Assembly: GCA_017302015.1 (NCBI GenBank)
Contig: JAFLEE010000013.1
Span: forward strand, 19,792-83,791
Direction: 5' to 3'
DNA: 64,000 nt
Source: Spirochaetota bacterium
GTDB lineage: Bacteria; Spirochaetota; UBA12135; COTS27; JAFLEE01
The notes beneath the pieces are model-generated. The model worked only from the letters and a program-made list of their open reading frames with translations. It made no database searches and was not told the DNA's origin. The position numbers and the translations under genes were made by a program. Position 1 is the stretch's first letter, and every line of letters begins with the position of its first letter. Of this stretch, positions 51,972-60,693 are shown in pieces.

Positions 51972-52970
51972 ATGGTCGTCTTCACCGGCCCCGGGAAGGT
52001 GGAACTCCAGGACCATCCGATCCCCGCGGCCTTCCCGGGGCAGGTGCTCATCCGAACCTCGAAGACCCTCATCAGCACGGGTACGGAGCTCACGGTGCTC
52101 TCCGGCGATTTCCCGCAGGGATCGCGGTGGGAAGAGTACGCCCGCTTCCCGTTCCTCGCGGGCTACGACAACGTGGGCACCATCGTCGAGACCGGTGAGG
52201 GCGTCGATGCGACGCTTACGGGGCGCAAGGTCGCCACCTACGGCAAGCACGCCCGCTTCACCACCTGCGCCGCGGCGGACCTCCGACTCCTCCCTGAGGG
52301 CATCCGCGAAGAGCAGGCGGTGTTCTTCACCATCGCCGAGATCGCCATGAACGGCGTACGCCGGGGCGGCGTTGAGTGGGGCGAGGCGGTGGCCGTCTAC
52401 GGGCAGGGCCTCCTGGGCCAACTCGCGGCGCGCATCTGCCGCCTCGCGGGGGCGAAACCCGTCCTCGCCATCGATCCGGCGGAGAGCCGCCTCGCGCGCC
52501 TGCCGAATGATCCGGCGATCCTCCGGGTGAACCCGAAGCGGGAAGAGGTGGAGGCGCGCATCCAGTCGGCCACGGGGGGCCGCCTGGTGGACGTGGTCTT
52601 CGAAGTCACCGGCGCCGCCGACCTCATCGCCGGCGAGTTCCGGGGCCTGCGCCCCCAGGGCCGCTTCGTGGTGCTCAGCAGCCCCCGGGGCAAGAGCCTC
52701 CTCGATCTCCACGACCTGTGCAACGCGCCGAGTTTCACCATCATCGGCGCCCATAACGGGTCCCATCCCGCCCAAGCCACGCCCCAGACGCCGTGGACGA
52801 AGGCGCGGCATAATGAACTCTTCTTCGATCTCCTGGTGGATGGATCCCTCGACCTCTCGCCCTTAATCAGCGACCGGGCCTCCTACCGGGAGGCCCCGGC
52901 GCTCTACGCCCAGCTCTTGGCAGACCGCAGCGCGTCGATGGGCGTCGTGCTGGATTGGGAAGGGGACTAA
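51972..52970 (+). CDS. medium-chain dehydrogenase/reductase (zinc-site-less MDR)
   Basis: A 332-residue MDR oxidoreductase. Start ATG 51972 is preferred (GGGGGA upstream; MVVFTGPGKVELQDHPIP is the usual MDR beginning); an ATG at 51894 would add a low-complexity 26-residue tail. The catalytic domain has the ISTGTELTVLSG segment where zinc enzymes carry C-G-T/S-D, and no H-E pair follows (FLAGYDNVGTIVETG), so the catalytic zinc site looks absent, as in BchC/sorbitol-type relatives of the I-S-x-G-T-E group. NAD-binding: VYGQGLLGQLAARICRLAGA. Probably oxidises a sugar or polyol; divergent from an AraC gene. Confidence 0.82.
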   Translation: MVVFTGPGKVELQDHPIPAAFPGQVLIRTSKTLISTGTELTVLSGDFPQGSRWEEYARFPFLAGYDNVGTIVETGEGVDATLTGRKVATYGKHARFTTCAAADLRLLPEGIREEQAVFFTIAEIAMNGVRRGGVEWGEAVAVYGQGLLGQLAARICRLAGAKPVLAIDPAESRLARLPNDPAILRVNPKREEVEARIQSATGGRLVDVVFEVTGAADLIAGEFRGLRPQGRFVVLSSPRGKSLLDLHDLCNAPSFTIIGAHNGSHPAQATPQTPWTKARHNELFFDLLVDGSLDLSPLISDRASYREAPALYAQLLADRSASMGVVLDWEGD

Positions 52971-52996
52971 GCGGCGGGATCGGGAACGTTCCAGCC

Positions 52997-53017
52997 TCGC
53001 CGTTGGGAACGGACGAG
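52997..53017. terminator. hairpin between convergent dehydrogenase and activase genes
   Basis: CTCGCCGTT (52997-53004 with one extra base) pairs with AACGGACGAG through CCGTT-GGG-AACGG (53000-53012), a 9-bp stem with a bulge in the 55-bp gap between two convergent stops. No T-tract follows on either strand, so terminator function is uncertain. Confidence 0.35.
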
Positions 53018-53025
53018 CCGGGCGA

Positions 53026-53793
53026 CTAAAGAATCTTCCAGCGGAGCGCGCCGAGGCGTTGGAGGGAAGCTTCCCATGCTTTCTTCTGGCCCTCCTCCGG
53101 CTCGCGAGCCCCGAGGTCGGGCGCGTCCATCCCCAATTCCGCCCATTTGGACTCCCCGCTTCGGTGGTAGGGGAGGATCTCGATCCCCGTGATGCCCGGA
53201 TGCTTTCGACTGAGCGCCGCGATGGCCGAGAAATGCTCCTCGAAATCGTTCACGCCGGGGACCATGGGGCAGCGCAGGAGCACCTTCCCCCCGCGCTCGA
53301 GGATCGCTTCGAGGTTCGTAAGTGGGACGGAAGCCGGGATGCCCGTGAGTTCACGGTGGCGTTCTTCGCCCGTGGCCTTCAAATCATAGAGGAAAAGATC
53401 CACGAAGCGCAGGAGTCGGTCGAGCAGGTTCGATGGGAAGCATCCGCAGGTGTCCAGGCAGGTGTGGATGCCTTCGCCGCGGGCGGCCTCGAGGAGGGCG
53501 AGGCAGAAATCGGCCTGCCGGGTAGGTTCGCCGCCGGAGAGGGTCATCCCGCCGCCGCTTACTTGGTGGAAGCGGCGATCCTTGCGCACGACCGCCATCA
53601 CCTCCTCCACCGACCACTCCCGGCCCCAGGTCCGCGGGGGATCCCCGCTGACGGCGGACTGGGGTTCCAGCTCCCAGGATTCTGGGTTATGGCACCAGCG
53701 GCAACGCATCGGGCAGCCCTTCAGGAACACGGTGGTGCGGATGCCCGGGCCGTCCTGGAGCGCCGAACGCTGGAGATCGAAGACGATGCCCAT
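53026..53793 (-). CDS. glycyl radical enzyme activating enzyme (PflA-like radical SAM)
   Basis: A 255-residue radical SAM activase. The N-terminus GIVFDLQRSALQDGPGIRTT is the PflA substrate-binding signature, and the iron-sulfur motif is C27-x3-C31-x2-C34 in KGCPMRCRWCHNPE. SAM/GGEP motif: MTLSGGEPTRQADF. It lacks the eight-cysteine ferredoxin insert found in activases of most dehydratase-type glycyl radical enzymes, thus resembling short PflA. It would install the glycyl radical on the enzyme encoded directly upstream; a GTG at 53805 overlapping that stop (GTGA) is an alternative start. Requires anoxic conditions. Confidence 0.92.
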   Translation of the reverse strand: MGIVFDLQRSALQDGPGIRTTVFLKGCPMRCRWCHNPESWELEPQSAVSGDPPRTWGREWSVEEVMAVVRKDRRFHQVSGGGMTLSGGEPTRQADFCLALLEAARGEGIHTCLDTCGCFPSNLLDRLLRFVDLFLYDLKATGEERHRELTGIPASVPLTNLEAILERGGKVLLRCPMVPGVNDFEEHFSAIAALSRKHPGITGIEILPYHRSGESKWAELGMDAPDLGAREPEEGQKKAWEASLQRLGALRWKIL

Positions 53794-53801
53794 GGCGCGC
53801 G

Positions 53802-56024
53802 TCACTCGTTGAGCGTGCGCTCGAGGATGTGGCGCTGCACGTCGTTGGGGAGTTCGACGAACCGGGCGCTGAAGCCCCCGACCCGCACCATGAGGTGGCC
53901 CCACTTCTCCGGCCCCCGCATGGCGGCCTCGAGGTCGCCCCGGTTGACCACCGTGAGCATGGCCTGGGCCCCGCCCGCGGCGAAATAACCCGACAGGAGC
54001 GCCTCGAGTTTGGGGCGATGGGCGGTGAACATCGACTTCGAGAACTTCATGTTCTGCACCGCCCCCGCGTGGTGGTCGGTGCGCAGTTTCACGAGGGAAT
54101 TGAGGAAGGCCGTCACGCCCTGGCGGTCGCGCCCCGCCACGGGGTTATTCCCGTTGGCCAGGGGGTCCCCGGCCTTGCGCCCATCGGGCAGGGCCCCGAC
54201 CATCTTCCCCAAGGCCACGTTCATGGAATTATTGATGACCACCACGAGGTAATAGGCGAGGCCAACGGCCGCGGCCTGGTCGCGGGTGAAGCCGCAGACA
54301 TGGTCGTGGACGCGGGCGGCCATGGCATCGGCCACGTCGTCGTCATTCCCGTATTTCGGCAGGGCGAGGAGATGTTTCCTCAGCCCCTCGGCTTCCTCCC
54401 AATCGTTCCCCATCGCCGTAAGCAGGCTTTCCATCGTCTCCGTTTTATTTTCGAAGACGGCGGCGCGGATGGCGGTGAGCGCGTCGGCCACGTCGGTATT
54501 CCCGTAGGTCTCCAGGGTGCCCGCGAGGTAGCGCACGCCGCCGCGGAGGGCCGCCTTGCGCCGGGAAAGGCAATCGTCGGTGAGGAGCGTGGTGAAGAGG
54601 CAGGGGGCCTCGCGACCCAGGGTGTCGTACTCGATTTTTTCCTGGGCCGTCAGGGCCGCCACGCTGTATTCCACCTGCGCCGCATAGGCACGCCAGAGGT
54701 CTTCGAACGAGGCGAACGAAGCGGCCTCGCCGGTGCGCGGTCCCATGACCTTGCCGCTTATGGGGCAACGCCCGTCGTTCAGGGCGATCTCGAGGCATTT
54801 GGCCAGGTTGATGGCGCCGCTGGGCGTGGCGAACCCCTTCTTCCACAGCATGTACTCGCCGCAGCCGAAGGGCAGGTACTCGACGGCTTCGGCCTCGGAG
54901 ATGCCCATGGCCTTGGCGGCGGCGGGGATATTCACCTCGTCGTTGTAGAGCATGGGGAAGGTGACCCCCTCGGCCAAGACATCCAGGGCCTTCGCCATGA
55001 GGGCCGGATTTTGCCCGTCATGGAAGCGAAGCGTGAGTTGGGGCACGATGACCCGGGCGCGCCGCGTGGCTTCCATCGCCAGGAGCGCGAACCGGTCGCC
55101 GGCCTCCTCGTTCTCGCGGCCCTTGCCGCCGACGATGATGCGGGCGTCCCAGCAGGGGACGGTGGCGTCCATGAGTTTCCACAGCGAGACGAGGAGATCG
55201 GTCGCCGCGGCTTCGTCGAGGAGGCCCGCGTCGAGGTCGCGGGCGAGGAAGGGCCCGAGCACCTCGTCGAGCCGGCCATAATTCCAACTACCCGCGGCCC
55301 AGGAAGCGAGCCAGAATAATTGGGCGGCCTCGCGGAAAGTTCGGGGAGGGCGGTTGGGGAGGGATTCCAGGGCCTCGGCGAGGGACCGCACCTCGCCCAT
55401 GGCGGAGCCCGCATCCCGAATCTCCCCGGCGTACCGGCGCGCCACATCGGCCAGCAGGTCGAGGCACCCGCACAGGGCCTCCCCCAGCGCCGCCTCTCCG
55501 CCCTCCGCGCCCTCGAAGTTCCGGGAGACCTCCGCTTTCATGCCCGGGATGCCCAGGGCGAGCAGCCGCCCATAATCCAATTGGGTGCCCCCGAGGCGAT
55601 AGAGCGGATAGGCCGGGTGGACGATCGCGAGGCTATCCACGGGCAGGGCTTGCGATACCCATGGCGGATACGCCGCCCGGGTTTTGGCGGTGGTGTTCTC
55701 GACGCGCCAGAAGGCGAGCATCGCCTCGACATGTTCGCGCAGGGCCGCATCGGCCGGGGAGGATTCGAGAACGTTCCGGATCGCGGCCTCGTGGCAATAA
55801 TAGCCGAACCCCCCGGGTTGGGTCGAAAAGCCGCACAGGGGATGGCGAATGCGCCCGGCGAATAAATCGCCCGGCTTCATCGCCTGGAAAAACGCGGGCA
55901 GGAGAACCTCGAGGCACCGCCATTCCCGGATCGCCGGGTGGACATCCCGGTTTTCCCGATAAACCCGCGTGAACTCCAATTCGGTGGCGAGGGGGCGGAG
56001 GGCGGTTTTCTGGAGGGTCGGCAT
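53802..56024 (-). CDS. glycyl radical enzyme of unassigned substrate (pyruvate formate-lyase family)
   Basis: A 740-residue glycyl radical enzyme. The radical-bearing glycine is G717 in MVRVGGFSARFVELPNDVQ, the C-terminal Gly-radical domain. The active-site loop is C388 in LPFGCGEYMLWKKG, so thiyl radical cysteine and E390 are present as in the C-x-E dehydratase/lyase type, but the residue after is Y, not the usual P/N. PFL itself has adjacent C-C, so this is not a pyruvate formate-lyase. ATPSGAINLAKCLEIALNDG is another recognisable segment. Co-transcribed with its activase; AraC genes on both sides. Substrate unknown; probably a sugar-derived polyol or acid. Start at 56024 after AAGGGAG. Confidence 0.9.
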   Translation of the reverse strand: MPTLQKTALRPLATELEFTRVYRENRDVHPAIREWRCLEVLLPAFFQAMKPGDLFAGRIRHPLCGFSTQPGGFGYYCHEAAIRNVLESSPADAALREHVEAMLAFWRVENTTAKTRAAYPPWVSQALPVDSLAIVHPAYPLYRLGGTQLDYGRLLALGIPGMKAEVSRNFEGAEGGEAALGEALCGCLDLLADVARRYAGEIRDAGSAMGEVRSLAEALESLPNRPPRTFREAAQLFWLASWAAGSWNYGRLDEVLGPFLARDLDAGLLDEAAATDLLVSLWKLMDATVPCWDARIIVGGKGRENEEAGDRFALLAMEATRRARVIVPQLTLRFHDGQNPALMAKALDVLAEGVTFPMLYNDEVNIPAAAKAMGISEAEAVEYLPFGCGEYMLWKKGFATPSGAINLAKCLEIALNDGRCPISGKVMGPRTGEAASFASFEDLWRAYAAQVEYSVAALTAQEKIEYDTLGREAPCLFTTLLTDDCLSRRKAALRGGVRYLAGTLETYGNTDVADALTAIRAAVFENKTETMESLLTAMGNDWEEAEGLRKHLLALPKYGNDDDVADAMAARVHDHVCGFTRDQAAAVGLAYYLVVVINNSMNVALGKMVGALPDGRKAGDPLANGNNPVAGRDRQGVTAFLNSLVKLRTDHHAGAVQNMKFSKSMFTAHRPKLEALLSGYFAAGGAQAMLTVVNRGDLEAAMRGPEKWGHLMVRVGGFSARFVELPNDVQRHILERTLNE

Positions 56025-56169
56025 GGGGAACTCCCTTGGGCTTCTTATCCAAAGTCTAAGCCTCCAGGGGGAATCTTGCTTCCGGGGAATTGATCGCCGA
56101 TTCCGGCCGGTTGACCCGCCCATCAAGGGGCGAAAACCGGGTAAAATCCATCGGCCCACCGCCCTGCCC

Positions 56170-57009
56170 ATGCCCGAAATCCTACGCCTCAAGAACGTGC
56201 TGCGGCCGAAGGCCGCCTTCCACATCGGCCGGACCTACCTCCCGGCCGGCCGCGGTTTCCGCGCCCACCGCCACGATTTCAGCGAGTTCTTCCTGGTGGA
56301 ATCGGGGCGGGGGGTGCACGAAGTCAATGGGAAGCGGGTGCCCCTCGAAGCCGGTTCACTGGTGTGGATGCGCCCGAGGGATCTCCACGCCGTCCTCGGC
56401 GAGGAACTGCGCATGGTGAACATCGCCTTCGACACGAAAGAGGTCCTCGCCTTCCTGCGCCGCTACCTCGACCCCCTGCCCGCCTTCTTCGTCGGCGGGG
56501 CCCTCCCCGGTCTCCTGCGCCTCGAGCCCGATGCCGTGCGTTGGTTCGGCCTTCGGCTGGGCCGCATCGGCGCCTCCCGCACGCGCCTCGACCGCGACCT
56601 GCTGCTCTTGGAACTCCTCGAGCGCCTGGCGTTCCGGGGATCTTCGGGGATGGGTTCCCCCGCCGTGCCGCCCTGGATCCTCGAACTCCTCGACCTCGCC
56701 CGCGACCCCGCGGTCTTCATCCATGGCACCCGTGGCCTGGTGGAGAAGAGCGGCCACAGCGCGGAGCACCTCGCCCGCGAGATGCGCCGCCACACCGGCA
56801 AGACGCCGACCCAGATCGTCAACGAAGCCCGCCTCGCCTGGGCGGCCCAGAGGCTCGAGGTCTCCGACGACGACCCCGGCGATTTGGCCCATGCCTGCGG
56901 CTTCTCCAGCGCCGCCCATTTCTATGAATTATTCGGTAGGCGCTTCGGCGCCTCGCCGGTGAGGTGGCGCAAGAACGCGCGCTCGGTCTTCGCCCCGGTG
57001 GTCGGCTAG
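56170..57009 (+). CDS. AraC family transcriptional regulator
   Basis: A 279-residue regulator with N-terminal cupin sensor ([41 protein letters not shown]) and C-terminal HTH pair ([21 protein letters not shown], then [22 protein letters not shown]). Divergent from the glycyl radical enzyme gene with a 145-bp intergenic region, so it is the prime candidate to control that operon. The ATG at 56170 is preferred. Its TAG stop overlaps the TAG stop of convergent PdxJ within CTAG. Confidence 0.88.
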   Translation: MPEILRLKNVLRPKAAFHIGRTYLPAGRGFRAHRHDFSEFFLVESGRGVHEVNGKRVPLEAGSLVWMRPRDLHAVLGEELRMVNIAFDTKEVLAFLRRYLDPLPAFFVGGALPGLLRLEPDAVRWFGLRLGRIGASRTRLDRDLLLLELLERLAFRGSSGMGSPAVPPWILELLDLARDPAVFIHGTRGLVEKSGHSAEHLAREMRRHTGKTPTQIVNEARLAWAAQRLEVSDDDPGDLAHACGFSSAAHFYELFGRRFGASPVRWRKNARSVFAPVVG

Positions 57010-57725
57010 GCCAGGAGCAGGGCCCGCATGTCGCGCACGGCCCGGTCGAGGCCGGTGAAGACCGCGCGGCTGATGATGGCGTGGCCGATATTGAACTCTT
57101 CGAAGAGGCCCATGGCGACGAGCGGTTGCACGTTGTGGTAATTGAGGCCGTGACCGGCGTTCACCACGAGGCCGAGTTTCCGCCCCGTTTCGGCGCTGCG
57201 GGCGAGGAGCGCCAGATCGGCTTCGACCTCGGCCGGCTTGCGCAGGTTGGCGTAATGCCCGGTATGGATCTCGATATGGGTGGCCCCCACCTTGGCCGAC
57301 GCCTCGATCTCTTTGGGGTCGGGATTGATGAAGAGGGAGACGAACATCCCGGCCTTGCGGAGTTTTTCCACGGCGGCGCCTACCTCTTTCTCGCGCCCGG
57401 CGACGGCCAGGCCGCCCTCGGTCGTCACCTCTTGCCGGTTCTCGGGAACCACGCAGGCGCTATCGGGCTTCACGTCGCAGGCGATGGCGAGGATCTCGTC
57501 GCGCAGGGCGAGTTCGAGGTTGAGGCGCGTGTGGATGCGCTGGCGAAGCAGGCGCACGTCGGCGTCTTGGATGTGGCGCCGGTCTTCGCGCAGGTGCACC
57601 GTGATGCCGTCGGCCCCCGCCTGCTCGCAGACCAGGGCCGCCTGGAGGGGCTCGGGTTCGTAGGTGCGCCGGGCCTGGCGCAGGGTGGCGACGTGGTCGA
57701 TATTCACTCCGAGCAGGACGGCCAT
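57006..57725 (-). CDS. pdxJ: pyridoxine 5'-phosphate synthase
   Basis: A 239-residue PdxJ, condensing 3-amino-2-oxopropyl phosphate with deoxyxylulose 5-phosphate to form pyridoxine 5'-phosphate in the cytoplasm. Conserved blocks: [14 protein letters not shown] at the N-terminus, [15 protein letters not shown] with catalytic H and [28 protein letters not shown] and HTGHYAN, then [11 protein letters not shown] and [12 protein letters not shown]. Full length, with no missing motif. Start ATG 57725 with GGAG upstream. It is convergent with an AraC gene and divergent from an exported-protein gene; no pdx partner is nearby. Confidence 0.97.
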   Translation of the reverse strand: MAVLLGVNIDHVATLRQARRTYEPEPLQAALVCEQAGADGITVHLREDRRHIQDADVRLLRQRIHTRLNLELALRDEILAIACDVKPDSACVVPENRQEVTTEGGLAVAGREKEVGAAVEKLRKAGMFVSLFINPDPKEIEASAKVGATHIEIHTGHYANLRKPAEVEADLALLARSAETGRKLGLVVNAGHGLNYHNVQPLVAMGLFEEFNIGHAIISRAVFTGLDRAVRDMRALLLA

Positions 57726-57839
57726 TTGGAACTCCGTGGAGGACGCCCGCGTGCGGCCTCCCGCCGCGGCGTCGTGGCCGGAGGCGTCCCGCCTCCGGGA
57801 TTCAGAATATACTATATGGATGAATGCCGGGGGGTCCCC

Positions 57840-58499
57840 ATGAACGCCTTCAAACGCCTCTGCATCGCCGGTCTCCTGGCCGTCTCGGCCCCCGCCCAGG
57901 GCGCCATGGGGGAGGGAGCCGCCGACGAGGCGCTGGCCCATATCCCCACCGCCACCCAACTCCTGGAAGACGGCGACGACCAACTCAAGTTCACCGACGT
58001 CTCCAAGTTCAAATGGGACAAGATGAAGACCCAATGGTACCTCCCCGAGGGGGAGCTCCTGGGGCCGATCTGCCGCTACCAAGTCCCGACCAAGGGGAAG
58101 GACGCCTGGGATAAACTGGGCCGCGCCACCCTCGGCGAGGGCATCCAGTCCAACGAGTACTACGCCCTGGCCCTCTTCGTGCGCCTCCTGCCCGAGGAGG
58201 GCGACAAGGAACCCGGCTCGCTCAAGATCGTGGTGCGCGAGAGCGCCGCGCCGGGGCGCACCTTCTTCGACGAGCAACTCACCTTCGGCAGCGACTGGAA
58301 GCCCTTCTATTTCCTCGCCAAGGCCTCCGAGAATTGGCCCCTGGCCGAGTTCCTCATCGGGTTCTCGTCGCGGGTGCAGACCTTCGAGATCAAGGGCCTG
58401 GTATTGGCCCGTTTCATCGGCGAACCGCGGCTGGCCGACATCATGCCCGGGAAATTCCCCGTGGACCATTTCATCCGGAAGGTGCGCGGGAAGCACTGA
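57840..58499 (+). CDS. exported protein, possible CBM-like domain
   Basis: A 219-residue protein with a signal peptide ([21 protein letters not shown]). The mature part carries a strand-rich domain: [46 protein letters not shown] and [18 protein letters not shown], a pattern reminiscent of galactose-binding-like carbohydrate-binding modules (CBM4/9), but I cannot place it firmly. ATG 57840 follows a GGGGGG tract; a TATACT box at 57808-57813 could be a -10 but no -35 is visible. It precedes an NlpC/P60-like gene by 53 bp. Confidence 0.65.
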   Translation: MNAFKRLCIAGLLAVSAPAQGAMGEGAADEALAHIPTATQLLEDGDDQLKFTDVSKFKWDKMKTQWYLPEGELLGPICRYQVPTKGKDAWDKLGRATLGEGIQSNEYYALALFVRLLPEEGDKEPGSLKIVVRESAAPGRTFFDEQLTFGSDWKPFYFLAKASENWPLAEFLIGFSSRVQTFEIKGLVLARFIGEPRLADIMPGKFPVDHFIRKVRGKH

Positions 58500-58552
58500 G
58501 TCCCTGCGCGCCCTCCGAGGCGGGAAGGACCTTCCGCGTAGGCGGCCGCTGG

Positions 58553-59269
58553 ATGGAAGCAATCGTTCGCGTTTCGCTCCTACTTTGGCTGGGGCACTCC
58601 CTCCTCACGGCCAACGCTTCCCCCCTCCAACTCGCCCGTGAAATGGTCGACCGGGTCGCCGTGGATTCCAACGCCTATACGCACCGGCCCCTGGTGTGGC
58701 AGTTGCCCGAGACGGGGCCCGCCTGCTTCCGCGGGGATTGCTCCGGTTTACTGGTCCTGACCTTCCGGGAGGCGTTCGGTTGGAACGGGGCGAGTTTCCG
58801 GTCGAATACCGGCGCCGAACGGCCGCTGGCCAAGCATCTCTTCGATGCCGTCGGGCCGGGACGTGCGTTTCTCCCCGTCATGAAGGTGGATGAACTGCGC
58901 GCCGGGGATTGGGTTTTCGTGCGCTACCAGGAGACGAATGCCGGGCGGGATACGGGGCACGTCATGCTGGTGGCCGCCGACTTCTCCGCCGATTGGGGCC
59001 GGTCGGCGACCCCGCCCATCCTCCCGGGCGCCCGGCAATATTCCCTGCCGATCATCGACTCTACGATCGGGCCCCACGGCGCGGGCGATTCCCGCGAGGG
59101 ACGTTCGACCAACGGAGGTATCGGCCGGGGAAACCTCCGCCTCTACGCTTCGGGGGACGGGATCCCGCTCGGCTACGCCTGGTCGCTATCGGAACGTTCG
59201 ATCTACCGGGATGCTTCACGCGCCCCCCTTCGACTGGCGAGGCTCTCCCCTTCGATTCTTGACCCGTAA
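58553..59269 (+). CDS. NlpC/P60-like cysteine peptidase domain protein
   Basis: A 238-residue exported protein: signal peptide ([22 protein letters not shown]), then an NlpC/P60-type fold. The likely catalytic triad is C63 in [19 protein letters not shown]136 in [12 protein letters not shown], and D169 in [11 protein letters not shown], with the third residue less certain. Such enzymes usually cut peptidoglycan stem peptides or act as amidases in the periplasm; here the long insert between Cys and His suggests a non-canonical substrate. It ends 147 bp before a sigma54 promoter. Confidence 0.75.
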   Translation: MEAIVRVSLLLWLGHSLLTANASPLQLAREMVDRVAVDSNAYTHRPLVWQLPETGPACFRGDCSGLLVLTFREAFGWNGASFRSNTGAERPLAKHLFDAVGPGRAFLPVMKVDELRAGDWVFVRYQETNAGRDTGHVMLVAADFSADWGRSATPPILPGARQYSLPIIDSTIGPHGAGDSREGRSTNGGIGRGNLRLYASGDGIPLGYAWSLSERSIYRDASRAPLRLARLSPSILDP

Positions 59270-59287
59270 TCCCACCGAGAGCCGAAC

Positions 59288-59306
59288 GCGTCGTTTTTTC
59301 CGACGC
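59288..59306. repeat. inverted repeat GCGTCG-N7-CGACGC with T-rich loop
   Basis: GCGTCG (59288-59293) and CGACGC (59301-59306) flank TTTTTTC. It lies 18 bp after the NlpC/P60-like stop and about 110 bp upstream of the sigma54 -24 element. Either a weak terminator or a dyad for an activator of the downstream operon. Confidence 0.4.
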
Positions 59307-59415
59307 ACTGGCGAAATATTTGGCAAGACAACCAAAATCCACAAGGCCATTCCCATCCCCATCGCCCTCATTCGCCCACGCATCGGTTTTCCCGGTCGCA
59401 TTCGCCTCTGAAAAC

Positions 59416-59431
59416 TTGGCACACTCTTTGC
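59416..59431 (+). promoter_or_regulatory. sigma54 (-24/-12) promoter of the Amt-sensor operon
   Basis: TTGGCAC (59416-59422) and TTTGC (59427-59431) put the invariant GG (59418-59419) and GC (59430-59431) exactly 10 bp apart, the sigma54 geometry. Predicted start near 59443, 34 nt before the ATG at 59477. No sigma70-type box competes in this gap. An enhancer-binding activator would be required. Confidence 0.8.
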
Positions 59432-59476
59432 CTAGTATCAGGTGGACGAGCCAATCGGACGGCCCGCCCGCCGAAC

Positions 59477-59872
59477 ATGAGCAAGATTCATCCATCAACC
59501 GCCGCCCGAAACTTCGTCGCCGGCCTTTCCCTGCTCGCCACGCTCTCCGCCGCCCCGGCCTACCGGGTCACCCGAGTAGAGGGGCGGGTCTTCTGGGTCC
59601 AAGCCGACCAGAAGGAACGTCGACCGGCCCTGCCCGGAACTCCCCTCGCCGCGGGCGATCTGCTGGTGGCCCTCGAGGGCGGCTCCTGCCTCTTCTCCCG
59701 TGAATCCGGCCCGGGCGCCTGGTGGCTCGGCCCCCGCAGCGCGGCGCGGATGGCGGCGAGCGCGGGGGCGGTCGGACCGGCTTGCCTCGCGGGCTCCTTG
59801 CACCCGGTGGAAAAGAACCGAGAGGGCGAGGAAGGGGCCCGGGCCGAGAACCGGGCGGGAGCGGCCCCGTGA
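59477..59872 (+). CDS. small exported protein, first gene of the signalling operon
   Basis: A 131-residue protein with a signal peptide (AARNFVAGLSLLATLSAAPAY). The mature part begins VTRVEGRVFWVQADQKERRP and PLAAGDLLVALEGGSCLF, which resembles the start of FecR-type domains (a V-x-G-x-V strand followed by L-x-x-G-D) but is too short for a complete one. The C-terminus is charged. The TGA overlaps the GTG of the receiver gene (GTGA). It may be a periplasmic accessory of the sensor; this is inference. Confidence 0.65.
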   Translation: MSKIHPSTAARNFVAGLSLLATLSAAPAYRVTRVEGRVFWVQADQKERRPALPGTPLAAGDLLVALEGGSCLFSRESGPGAWWLGPRSAARMAASAGAVGPACLAGSLHPVEKNREGEEGARAENRAGAAP

Positions 59873-60258
59873 AGAACCGCCTCCTGATCGTCGACGATAG
59901 CGTCATCATGCGCCGGGTGCTGGAGAAGTACGCCCGCGCCTTGGGCCTGGAGATCGTCGGCACCGCGGCCAACGGCCGCGACGCCCTCGGGCTCTTCGAT
60001 CGGCACAAGCCCGACCTGGTGTCCCTCGACATCACCATGCCGCTGCTCGACGGCCTCGGCTGCCTCAAGGAGATCATGGACCGTCGGCCCGAGACGAAGG
60101 TGGTGATCATCACCGCCCTCGCCGACCGGGAGACCGGCCTCGCGGCCATGCGCCTGGGCGCCAAGGGGTTCATCCAGAAGCCGTTCACCGAAGCCCAGGT
60201 TCGCGACGAGTTCGCCCAGGTGCTCGGCCTGGCGGGGGGCGCCCTTGTTGGAGACTGA
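59869..60258 (+). CDS. CheY-like single-domain response regulator
   Basis: A 129-residue receiver domain: acidic pair in RLLIVDDSVIMRRVL, phosphoacceptor D54 in PDLVSLDITMPLLDG, T in VVIITALA, and K104 in GAKGFIQKPF. No output domain, so it acts by protein-protein contact or as a phosphate relay. GTG start at 59869 overlaps the previous stop and follows GGGAG. Its stop lies inside the start region of the CheX-like gene, and the kinase fusion is the third gene down, making it the natural receiver partner. Confidence 0.93.
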   Translation: MKNRLLIVDDSVIMRRVLEKYARALGLEIVGTAANGRDALGLFDRHKPDLVSLDITMPLLDGLGCLKEIMDRRPETKVVIITALADRETGLAAMRLGAKGFIQKPFTEAQVRDEFAQVLGLAGGALVGD

Positions 60259-60691
60259 GCTCAAGGCGTTCATCGATGTCGTCATCCGCTATTTCTCCCA
60301 GGTGACGGGCGAGACCGTGGCCATGGGCGTGCCCTACGTGAAGGCCCAAGACCCCGTGCTCCTCGATTTCACCGGGGTCATCGGCATCAGCGGGGCGCGC
60401 CGCGGCTGCCTCTGCGTGACCTCCCCGCGGGAGATGCTCCAGGCCCTCGCCGAGTCGCTCCTGGGGCCCGACGGGCGGGACGAGGCGGCGGTGGCCGACG
60501 TGGTGGGCGAGATGGCCAACACCATCGCCGGCAACGCCCGCGAGGCCTTCGGGAGCGCCTTCATGATCTCGGTGCCGGTGGTGCTCCACGGCGCGCCGAG
60601 CGACATCACGATCAAACTGAAGCCGCCGGTCTTCGTCGTCCCGATCCAGTGGCGCGCCTGGCGAAGCTTCCTGCTCATCGGGCTGGAATAG
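60245..60691 (+). CDS. CheX-like receiver phosphatase
   Basis: A 148-residue CheX-family protein. The catalytic E-x-x-N signature is seen in VADVVGEMANTIAGNAREAF, and the fold context (FSQVTGETVAMGVPY at the N-terminus, IGISGARRGCLCVTSP in the middle) agrees. CheX proteins dephosphorylate CheY~P. Start TTG 60245 or 60248, overlapping the receiver gene by about 10 bases; the RR stop at 60256-60258 is inside. Together with the receiver and kinase it completes a phosphorylation-removal arm. Confidence 0.88.
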   Translation: MLETELKAFIDVVIRYFSQVTGETVAMGVPYVKAQDPVLLDFTGVIGISGARRGCLCVTSPREMLQALAESLLGPDGRDEAAVADVVGEMANTIAGNAREAFGSAFMISVPVVLHGAPSDITIKLKPPVFVVPIQWRAWRSFLLIGLE

Positions 60692-60693
60692 CC

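Noticed and set aside
57808-57813. TATACT box before the gene at 57840
   Set aside because: No -35 at any workable spacing, so listed only as a remark.
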